Below, piece after piece: positions 37,501-49,500 of a stretch of 64,000 bases of DNA (its first letter is position 1; the number at the start of each line of letters is the position of its first letter). The DNA is taken from NCBI GenBank assembly GCA_964017185.1, contig OZ024880.1, forward strand, positions 35,864,329 through 35,928,328, written 5' to 3'. The DNA is from Rugalucina vietnamica (lineage: Eukaryota > Mollusca > Bivalvia > Lucinida > Lucinidae). The notes below the pieces were generated by a model. The model did not search any database, had not been told where the DNA came from, and saw nothing but the letters and a program-made list of their open reading frames with translations. Made by a program: the position numbers and the translations under genes.

Positions 37501-40500
37501 ACATACTTTGTGAAATCCAACTCCTCCTGGGGCTTTCAGTAATTCTTTTCAATACTTTGCAGACATGTTACAGACATATTGAAGATTTGCATAAAGAATT
37601 TTATTGGAGAAAAAATAATTTTTGACAAATTTACAGCATTTTTCAACTTAGACATTTTTCAACCATCGCTAATATACAATACGGCTGGTAGAGCTTACTT
37701 TATGAAATCAAGTCCTCCTAGTGCTTTCATTGTTTCATTTGAATTCTTTGCACACTTGTTCCAGATATATTTCAGATGTGCATGAATAATTCTTATGCTG
37801 AATAATTTATTTTTGACAAATTTACAGCTTTTTTTAGCATAGCCAATTTTTGACCATTTCTCATGATAAATAATGATTAACAATAATTTTACTCCCTGAG
37901 CTTTCAGTATATTATTTAATACCTTACAGACATGAGTCAGACATTCGGAGGATTTTCATGAAGGATTATAATATTGAAAAGATATTTTTGACAAATGTTT
38001 TGCATGTTTGACTTAAAGGAAGTTATTGGCCTTAGATAATTTTGCGGGGGGTATACTGAAAGCCTTGCTTGCAGCCAATTTCTAGTTGGATTCTAGTGTT
38101 CATGAAAAGGTGAAATTTTAGTGAATTTATCTGGAACTGAAAGAGTTGTTCAACATCTTAAAATCTTAATTTATTGAGTTATAAAGTCAACCAAAAAGAA
38201 GAAATGGCCTCAGTTGGCTTTCTGTCAGATCCTGGATATTTTTTTTTGATGTTGTAAATTTTGTATATGAAACAAAGTTTAAACCAACCAAACATAAAAT
38301 ATTCTTCCAGTCCTCCCATGTGAATGATCAGGAGGGAGCCAGTGCCGTCAGTTTTGACACGATGCCCCAGTCCTCCCTGGAGGAGATGGTTCAGGGGCAG
38401 GGGGCGGCAACCATGATGACAAGTTATGATGAGACTGCGCTGTGTTCGGCAACCTTCAGGATACTGAAGAGTATGGTGCAGGGCTGGGTTAGAGATGTTA
38501 CGGCCTACTCTAACGTGTTTGCTGATAACCAGATTATACATTTCTACAGGCAAGTAACAAAAAAATTGTCAGAACTTTGTAAAAAATGTAGACATTGATA
38601 ACCAGGTAGATCAATATCTGTGTTTTTTAGCCTCTTTATAGTGTCGATAAGTGTATAAACTCTACAATTTCAAATGCTATTTGTTGTTTTATGATGATAT
38701 AGATGCCAATATAATGATTAAGGTGTAGCTTTGTATTCATGTGATTATACCCCCCGCAAAACGAAGTTTTAGGGGGGTATACTGTTTTCAGCCTGTCCGT
38801 GATTCCGTCATTCTGTCATTCCGTGATTCCGTCATTCCGTCAACATTTTGACATCTTTGCTGAATAACTTAAGTAGTTTTTGCCGGATGTTCTTCAAATT
38901 TTCAACACACCTGCACCATTAGACAACACGTGTGATATGAATTTAGGGGCCAAAGGGTCAGTTTTGCAAGAGTTATGGGACTTTTTAAACCTATACATAG
39001 AATGTTAGCCATAGTGCTAATAGTGCATACTTTGTGAAATCAACTCCTCCTACAACTTTCAATATTCTCTTTTGATACTTTGCAGACATGTTCCACACAT
39101 ATTGAAGATGTGCATGAAGAAGTATTGTGCTGAAAAAATGAATTTTGACAAATTTACAGCATTTTGAACTTAGCCAATTTTCGATAATTGCCATATTCAA
39201 AAATGGTTGGTAGTGCATAGTTTGTGAAATCAACTCCTCCTAGGGCTTTCAGTATTTCTTTTCAGTACTTTGCAGACATGTTCCACACATATTGAAGATG
39301 TGCATGAAGAATTATAATGCTGAAAAAATAATTTTTGACAAATTTACAGCATTTTTCAACATAGCCATTTTTTGACCATTGCTTATATACATAGAATGTT
39401 TGCCATAGTGCTAATAGTGCATACTTTGTGAAATCAACTCCTCCTACAGCTTTCAATATTCTCTTTTGATACTTTGCAGACATGTTCCACACATATTGAA
39501 GATGTGTATGAAGAAGTATTGTGCTGAAAAAATGAATTTTGACAAATTTACAGCATTTTGAACTTTGCCAATTTTCGATAATTGCCATATTCAAAAATGG
39601 TTGGTAGTGCATAGTTTGTGAAATCAACTCCTCCTAGGGCTTTCAGTATTTCTTTTCAGTACTTTGCAGACATGTTCCACACATATTGAAGATGTGCATG
39701 AAGAATTATAATGCTGAAAAAATAATTTTTGACAAATTTACAGCATTTTTCAACATAGCCATTTTTTGACCATTGCTTATATACATAGAATGTTTGCCAT
39801 AGTGCTAATAGTGCATACTTTGTGAAATCAACTCCTCCTACAGCTTTCAATATTCTCTTTTGATACTTTGCAGACATGTTCCACACATATTGAAGATGTG
39901 TATAAAGAAGTATTGTGCTGAAAAAATGAATTTTGACAAATTTACAGCATTTTGAACTTTGCCAATTTTCGATAATTGCCATATTCAAAAATGGTTGGTA
40001 GTGCATAGTTTGTGAAATCAACTCCTCCTAGGGCTTTCAGTATTTCTTTTCAATACTTTGCAGACATGTTCCACACATATTGAAGATGTGCATGAAGAAT
40101 TATAATGCCGAAAAAATAATTTTTGACAAATTTACAGCTTTTTTCAACATAGCCATTTTTTGACCATTGCTTATATACAATAATGGTTGGTAGTTCATAG
40201 TTTGTGAAATCAACTTCTCCTAGGGCTTTCAGTATTTCTTTTCAATACTTTGCAGACATGTACCACACATATTGAAGATGTGTATGAAGAATTATGATGC
40301 TGAAAATATAATTTTTGTCAAATATACAGCAATTTTTAACATAGCCATTTTTTGACCATTGCTTATACAGTAATGGTTGGTAGTGCATATTTTGTGAAAT
40401 CAACTCCTCCTAGGGCTTTCAGTATTTCTTTTCAATACTTTGCAGACATGTTCCACACATATTGATGATGTGCATGAAGAATTATAATGCTGAAAAAATA

Positions 40501-43500
40501 ATTTTTGACAAATTTACAGCACTTTTCAACATGGTCATTTTTGACCATTACTTATATACAATAATGGTTGGTAGTGCATCAGCTTCAGATAATTTTGCGG
40601 GGGGTATACTGAAAGCCTTGCTTGCAGCCAATTTCTAGTTTTCTACAGATATGATTGCATGCACACATATGATTGATTCAGTATCCAGTAACTCAATAGA
40701 TCAGGGCCCAGTTGTTCAAAAGTTTGATAGCTTAACGCTGTCATTAAGCCCCCTATTTGTTAACAATATATCAACTTCAAAAGCAAATTCACTGTTATTT
40801 TTGTTGAAAAAATGTTAGATTCTCTCACATTTTATCAACAAAAATAATGATGTCGTTAATTTTGAACAACTGGTCCCAGGTCTTTAATGAACTCGCACAA
40901 CATTTGAGCCACCTCGTTGGAAAACCAGCAATGTGATTTCCGAACAGGTCCAACACAAACCGGCCTGTACAAGCACAGAAAAGAGCTAGAAGCTTGAAAT
41001 TTCAGACTTAAGTAGAAAAGGAATTGTACTATACGAGTAGCAAAAACAAAGGCGCTGATCAGCTTCGCAGTTACTGCGAAGCTGATCAGCTTCGCAGTAA
41101 CTGCGAAGCTGATCTGCGCCTTTGTTTTCGCCTATGCAGATTGTTGGTTTTCTCACGAGGCGGCTCATTTAATTTTGCTTTTGTTGATTGTAGATGGCTG
41201 CGTTCTCCCAGTTCTATGCTATATGACCCAGCTCTTAGGCGAACCTTGCAGAACATGATGAAGAAAGTCTTCTTACAGGTACTGACCTGGCTAGAACCCC
41301 AAAGATCGTTTTTCTCTAATTGCTTGACGAAAACCGGTCAGTTTAAACCGGTCTTTCGGGTTCTGACCAGTTCCGACACAAAGTAGCCTGTACCGTCGCA
41401 GAAGAAGGCTAGAAGCTTGAAATTTCAGATTTAAAAAGTTGTACTATCTGTGTTTTTCGAAAACAAAGGCGCTGATCAGCTGTGCAGCAATTACTGCCAT
41501 TGAATTGCCCTATTCCAAGAAAGTCTGAGGTTATTCAACCAGGCCCAATACAAATCTGACTTTACTGTCGGTGTCTTAGAAGATGGCTTGGGGCTTGAAC
41601 TGACTTGATTTAGACAGTAGAAGACTTGACAAAATGAATACTATAAAATCCCAACAAACTTACAAGAAAGTTGAAATTATATATTTTCCTAGTAACAACC
41701 AAAAATTAGCTTGACCTTGCTTTTAGTGGTTGTATATAGTGTTCTCTTGGTATATTAACAGATCAAAAAATTGTTTCTTTTCAGGTGTTTCTAAGGTACA
41801 GTTTTGTTTCTGTTGTATAAAAAGAAATACATGTATTTTGCTAAATAAAAAAATCTAATATTTATGAAAAAAAGATTTTTATAGTTCCTGCCCAAACCTT
41901 TTAAGTTCTTGAAAACACAAGGGATCATTTCAGTATGTCTGATTTTTTGGTTCACAGTTGATGGGTGAATTTAAGAGACTAGGTTCTAACATAGTTTATG
42001 CCAACTTCAACCGTGTGATCCTGTGTACTAAGAAAAGACGCCTCCTGGACGCCCTCGGCTATGTAGAGTACATCACTAACAGTATTAAGGGAAGAGAACT
42101 CTTCCATCTAGTTGAGATGACGTATGAACAATGCTGGGAATACCTCATGTGGCATGATACTGTAAGTACGGCAAAGTTCCTAAATTTTCTGATATCTTTT
42201 GCATCTCTAAATGGTGAAAAAAATTTTGACTTGATATTTGACCATTCAGATTTAAATAGCTTTTTCAAAAATTGAATGTCATTTAGGTAAGAAAACTGAT
42301 CGTTATTATTTCAGTGTGTTAAAAATGCATGTTTTTTTGTTCTGAAGTTCATAACTAGATACTTACTCAAAAAAAAAAGGCCCTTAGGGGTTTCAGCCAA
42401 AAAAGCATTCAGTGTATAAAGCCAATTATCAGTGTCGACCATTTTAGGCAAACCATGGTGGCATCAAAGGGAAACCACTCCCAGGAGACAGTGAAGACAA
42501 ACCAAGGGAGACTACTGTTGACAGTGATGGAGAAGAAATAGAAAATGGGGAAGTAAATGGAGTTACTGACCCTGATGAAGATGAGGTATGAGTTGTATTA
42601 AGCTTGGACGCAAGAAAACTGGTCTTAGGGTTTCCCACCAGGCCGGAACACAAACCAGCCTGTTCAATCGCAGTACAAGGCTCGAAAATTGAAATTTCAG
42701 ATTGAAGAAGTAGAGGAATTGTACAATCCATGAAGTGAAAACATGGATGATGATCAGCTCTGTAGAGGACAACGGACTGTAAAACGGATATTATGATAAA
42801 ACGGATGTGATGTGCATTTAGTGTACAGCTGATTTGTCATTGTTTTCGCATACAGAAAATCTGTTTTTCGTGATGTGGCTTGTATTATTCAACTTCTGAC
42901 AGATAAAAAGTCAGTGGGGTCCATAAAGTAGGTGAAAGGTAAATTTTTATGAAATATTGCTATTGAAATTACTAATTACAAGTAATCTGATGCGCTCTGA
43001 TAGGACAGCGTAACAAGCACCAGTGTTAATCTTTTATATGCTACTAGGTAGGCCTGTCCGATCTTTGGTTCAAAACCCACGTGCTGCTGTTTTTGAACCA
43101 CAAGAACCACAAAAACTTCCCATGGTACTGTTTAACTCGTGAAGCCTGGCATCCCTTTTATGGGACATAGGCAAACAGTATAGACCCAGATGTGACCCTT
43201 CTGGGGCTATTCTGTTTGCTTAGAGGAATTTCATCAAAAATTGAATAAAAATTAAAAATCACTCCTGACGCCCCTAAAAATGAAAGTGGACTCACACAAT
43301 TGATAATGATGGAAAAATCCATTAGTCAAATATGGGTTAAGCACCCAGAGAGTGGTGACTATGTCTGGACATTTCTGAAAAATTGTCGAGTGGAGTCAAA
43401 TCAGAGATGGTCATTTGAACATGATCTATGTACTTTTTTCAGCCGGAGATAGAAATGAACTGGAACATGATGAGTTTTCTACCTGAAGCTGGGGCTTGTC

Positions 43501-46500
43501 AGACCAACTTTAATGTGAGTTATTGAGAAAACTAAGGTGTATCAAAAAATGATATGTCAAACTGGAAGAGAAATGCTCTCAGAGCAGTCTAATCCGAGTC
43601 TTAATTGTCTGGCTAAAAATAGGATTGTTTGGTACACATAGCTAATTGGCTGTTCAGGAGGAGTGATTGGAATACTCGCTTGTAGGCATGCTGACTAAAC
43701 CTGATTTAACTAGATCACGCAACTTGTGTCGAACTCTCAAATGTTTTCAATTGTGGTAAAGAATTGCACATATTTATGATATTGAAAATGAAAACCCTTG
43801 TACTGATAACATTATATTCTGACACAGATTATGGGTGTACATAAAGTTTTCCTGCTGCCTTTCAGATGATTGTGGCTGGCTACATTCTGTCGGTCTATAA
43901 CAATATGATGGAGGAACAGCGCCGCCTCACCCCAGGTAACACACCAGTCAGGAAACGTCAAGACTCACAGACACAGGTAAGAAATACATGTAATTGAGAA
44001 CTATTGGTATAGTTAAATTCTTCTAAAGATGTTTTCGCCCAACCAGTCTATAGACAAAGGAAAAGAGCAGATGGAAACTCAATTCTGAAATGCGAGTTAA
44101 GTTAGGCTAATTGGGCAGTTTGCCCTTATTAAGCCAGGATTAAATAGTTGCCATGTCAGGCATGTCTTGCTGTGGATCACAGTCGTGTCTAGGCAAATAA
44201 TGTATTCACTGGATGAAAGATGGTCTAGTGGATTATGCTTATAGCAACAATAGATCCTGAAAATTTTCTCATGCAGGACTTTCCACCATTCCCCACACCA
44301 GCCTCTTCATACACGAATCTTGTCTTTTTACTGTGTTTACATCTCTGCGGAGAGGAGCTCAGTGGAAGAGTGTTGGACTCTGGAAGTTGGGAGGTTTAAA
44401 AATTACTGATTCTGTTCTTGCTCAAAACTTCACTCCACACATGAGCCACATTATGAGAAAACCGGATTTTTGCCTATGCAAAAACAAAGACGCAGATCAG
44501 CTGCTCAGTAACTGCGAACCTGATCAACGTCTTTGTTTTCAATACTCGGATAGTACAAACCCTCCTCTACCGCTACAGAAAATTTCAAGATTCTAACTTT
44601 CTTCTGAGACTGTACAGGCTAGTTTGTGTCAGACCTGGTCGGAAACCCCAAAAACCTGTTTACTTGCATCACAGCTCATATAGTACTGCTAATTTGTAAC
44701 CCCATCGTAACATGACAGAAAACTTGTTGCTGGGGACTTTATCTTCAAGACAAAGAACAAATAAAGTGTTTTTATATGAAAATATATCCTTAGTTTTCTA
44801 ATTTTCCAGAGTCTTCTAGATGCCACAACAACTCCATCAACTGTCAGTTTTGCCCAGAACCTCATACAAGGAGACCTTGCTCAGCAGATGTTTGCGTAAG
44901 TAATACTGGGGCCAGTTGTTCAAAATTAACGATGTCGTTAGTTAACGATTCGTTAAAATTTCAAGTTGCAATATTACAAATACACTATTATTTTTTGTTG
45001 AAAAAAATGTGAGAATCCTTTGCATTGCATTTATCAACAAAAAGTAACTGTATTTGCTTATGTAGTCCGTTTACTTAACAAGCTGAGGTCTTAACGATGA
45101 GCGTAAGTTTTGAACAACTGGCCCCTGGTAGTGTTGTTTAATTTTAACATGTCAACATGTGGGTCAATGCCCCTAGCTTCAGGGAAAAGCTATGGTTTAG
45201 TTTCTTAGGCACTTTTGCATCTAGTTGAAAAGTGCTTTTCTACTGCCCTGTTCATTTGAATGCTTTTGGTGGGAAAATGCAAACACACGCAGACAGCATT
45301 CCATCATTTCAGTCTTTAAAAGATCTGATTCCACTGCTAAAAGCCTGTCTTTGAAATCATCCTTTTGATTTTAGAGTTCAGAAGATAAATGCAATCTAAG
45401 TTTCATCTACAAAATATGGCTATGCCGTTGCTTTTGTCTGAAAACAATTAGGAAAATGGTGTTATCTTGCAGTTTGACCCAGAAAATCCAGAAGAAACTG
45501 AGTGGTAACAGAAGTAACAATAACAATGTTAGTGAGGAATTTCCCAGACCGCCAGGCTCTCATTTACCGCTCAACAACCCAGCATTGGAGTTTGTCAAGG
45601 CTGTTTGTCAGGTTAGTAATCATGATTTTCATAAACATTTGGGATCGTGCAGTTTTACTCAACATGTCTTTCATGATGATTTGTCACAGCCATTTCTTCT
45701 TGTGTACAGATTAAAGAAAGCTGGTTTTGTCTGTTAGTGGACATTACGAAAACTTGCCCATGCAGTATACAGAGATTTTTTCTGCTATAAAAATTGAAAA
45801 TTTTTAGCTGAAAAACTTTGATATTTTCCATATTTTTGCTCAAAAACATAGATTGTGGATACACGTTAGAACACGGAACCGCCTGGCCAAGGGGGTTCTA
45901 ACGAGTACCCACAATCTATGTTTTGGAGCAAAAATAGGTATACCCCTGCATACCCCATTTTCACTATACACAAAAGTGGGGTTTAAGGGGGTATTGTACG
46001 GACATGTTACCCTGATGAGAAAGAATGACGCTCTTCATACTGGTAATCTGCCTCAGGGAAGCTTGCCAAGGAACATTATGGCTAGGATATCATCCTTTGT
46101 TGTTGATCATGGACTTTATAGCACTAAATCAGACAATTACAACATGTTCAGACCCCAGAAATTTCTTGTTAAATTAGTATTTTCCAACCAATATTGGTAT
46201 CTTGTAAGGGGAGGTTAATCTTGTTCTTCAGTTTTAATGGAACACATTTGCAGGTGTTATCTCTGGACAGTAACATCACCATACAAGTCACGAAGTTGAA
46301 GAGGGATCTACTGAAGTTGATAGGGGTGGGAGAGTTCTCCCCTGAGGCTGTGTTCAAAGACCCCTGTCTGTCCTATGTCCTACCAGAGGTGATCTGTAAA
46401 CAGTGTAACCATATCAGGGACCTGGATCTCTGTCGAGACCCACATCTCAGCCAGGCTGAGTCAGGGTAAGTTATGGCTCTGTGCTGGGGGAGGTCAGACT

Positions 46501-49500
46501 CCTATCTGTCCTATGTCCTACCAGAGGTGATCTGTAAACAGTGTAACCATATCAGGGACCTGAGTATTAGTCTCAACCAGGCTGAGTCCGGGTAAGTTAT
46601 GGCTCTTAGCTGGGGGGGGAGGGGGGGTCAGACACCTGTGTGGTGATCTTTAAACTGTGTTCAAGGATCCCTGTCTGTCCTATGTCTTACCGGAGGTGAT
46701 GCGTAAACTATATATAACCTTAAGAGGGACCTGAATATTTGTAGAGACCCACAACCAGGCTGAGTCAGGGTAAGTTATGACTCTGTTGGGGGGTGGGGGT
46801 GGTAGGCTGTGTTCAAAGACCCCTGTCTGTCCAATGTCCTACCAGAGGTGATCTGTAATCAGAGACCTGGATCTTTGTAGAGACCCTCATCTCAACCAGG
46901 TTGAGTCAGGGTAAGTTATGGCTCTTTTGGGGGTGGGGTGGTAAGCTTTGGGGTGGTAAGCTGCGATCAAGGACCCATGTCTGTCTTATGTCCTACCAGA
47001 GGTGATCTGTAACCTGATGAGGGACCTGGATCTCTGTAGAGACCCACATCTCAACCAGGCTGAGTGCCCTCAGTGTTTGTGTGTGGGTGGGTGGGGGGAG
47101 GGGGAGTTGGGGTGGTGGGCTGTGTTCAAGAACTGCTTGTCTTGCATTTTACCAGAGGTGATCAGTTAACAGTGTAACCGCATCAAGGACCTGGATCTTT
47201 GTAGGGACGCACATCTTAACCAGGCTGTCAGGGTAAGACTGGACTGTTTGCACAAAATTAAACGTCCAAACAGTAACATGTCCAATGAGTATTGAAGACC
47301 CGAGATTGACCCCGTCCCAATACATTTCAGCTATTTCTCTGTAAAGAACAAAATCAGTATGAAAAATTAAGGTCAAATCAGTTAAGGATGTTCGCTGCTA
47401 ACATTTGACATTTCGGAACTTCCGGTTTTTCTTTTGTTGAATATCTCGTAAACGGTTGCAGACATTTTCCCAATATTTCATATTTGGATACATAATGATG
47501 ATATGCATTGAACGAGCCATGGAAATTGTCAATCTAAGAAACTTCATTTTTTCACCCCATTTTCTGCAACTTTTCAGAAAAATTTAGTTGTCAGTGAAAG
47601 GACCTCTGACGGTGGTAATGGGAGCCATAATGTATAGCTGCCTCAGATTTTGATAAAAATAAATGTTGGTCAAATGCTTCTGTTTTTGTATACATGTTTG
47701 CTGGTAGTCCATAGTTTATGATATTGGATTGAGGTTCTTGTTTCAAAAGAAGTACTGCTTTATTTTTGAGTTAAAATGGACATATTTTGTATTAAACATA
47801 TAGAAAAATAGAAAAGTATTTATTTAACATTGTTCCCCCCCCCGAGTCCCAAGAAATCCTTTTGCATATGAATGTATTGTCATATTATACATAACATATA
47901 TGAATGGCGTTCTGGGACTCGGGGGGGAACAGTACCCTACAGCCCAAAATGTTATCTCAGTACTAGAGCCCAAGTATGTAAAATTGTTTTTAACTTAAAA
48001 TTAAAAAGAAAACAAAAATGCAGTTAAGTTGTATGCCATATATAAAGTACAAAAATTTGATATATACATTTGTTTCCAAAATTAACCCAAATCTGCTTGA
48101 TTTATAACCACTTTTTATGTTCCATTCCCCAGAAAATGAGGGTACTGTACATTCTGTGGAACAAACTTTTGTAATCATTCTATACTATTATTGTCCACTT
48201 GATTACACGGCCAATAACCTCTTGCACCACAAACAGTAACATTGGTGGACTGTTTTCCTATTTATTTTTTTTAAATGTATTAATTTCCAAATCAACAACT
48301 TTTCAGTCAGGTCGGTACGATGCCACCACTGTCTAGGTACCATGGGAACTTAAAATGTCTTTGTTATTGGTACAATACAGCGACGTAAAATTTCAAATCA
48401 CCAAATTTACGGGTGCTTACACAATTTTCCATTCATTCTCAAAAAACTACAGTAGGTTTCAGAATAAAAGTAACGTAATCTCCTTGTGTATAATGGAATT
48501 AGCTGTCATTTTTGTTGTATTCTTAATTGGATGTTAGAGCTCTGTGTAAACCAGGCCATTATACAGTTACGTTTTTTTCGATATCAGAAAATTGGTTGGA
48601 TACAGTCTAGTACGGTGACCTATAATTGGTTTGATTAAATCAAAATCAAAAAACCTGTACTTTTAAATTGAATCATTCAACTTCAATTATAAAAAAGGCT
48701 GTCAAATAAAACATGTAATTTTAGATTGGATCAGTCAACATCAATTAACATGACAACTGTTTACGTGTACATCATTATATAATACATGTAGTATGTTACA
48801 GTAAGAGCCATATAGATTCTAATAGAAAACATAGTTTCATGTTGAAATTTTTAGGACTGAGTCAAGCCCTCATGTGAATGGGCACTTTGTCCTTGTTTCT
48901 ATGAGAGGCAGTAATAAGCATCTGATTTTCTTCCCCAAAGCATATGGGCACTTACTCTGCACTTTATTTCTTGAAAATCAGCCCCAATGAGAGCTTAGAA
49001 ATGAGTATTTTTTTACCCTAAATTGACAGAAAATTTCCCAAATGTGGGTTGACCACCATGATATTTGCATGGAGGTTGAAGAATGAATTTTGTAAATGAG
49101 CCTCGACGTGAGAAAAACAGCTTTTTGCATGTGCCAAAACAGAGGCGCAGATCAGCTTCGCGGTAACCGCGAAGATGATCAGCGCCTTTGTTTTCACTAC
49201 ACAGATAATATAATGACTCTTTATCCTAAATACGACATTCCAAGCCTCTGGCCATTTTCATTGTCGGAACAGCCCAGTTTGTGTCGGACTGGTTCGGAAA
49301 TCCTGAAAACAGGTCTTCTCGCATCACGGCTCAAATTCTAATACATAAATAATTAAAACCATAGATGCTGTAGTGTATATAATGTGTAATTTCAATGATG
49401 CTCCTCTTCCCTTCTTCCTCATAATCATCATCATTGTTGCATCACCATCATTTCAGTTATAGTGTTGATCAATTGTTATTTGACAGCTGATAGCTAATTA

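Noticed and set aside
38179-38553. 124-codon minus-strand ORF
   Set aside because: Antisense shadow of POLE exon 12.
39262-40021. Twin 121-codon minus-strand ORFs
   Set aside because: Products of the 394-bp dimer in an R5 tandem core.
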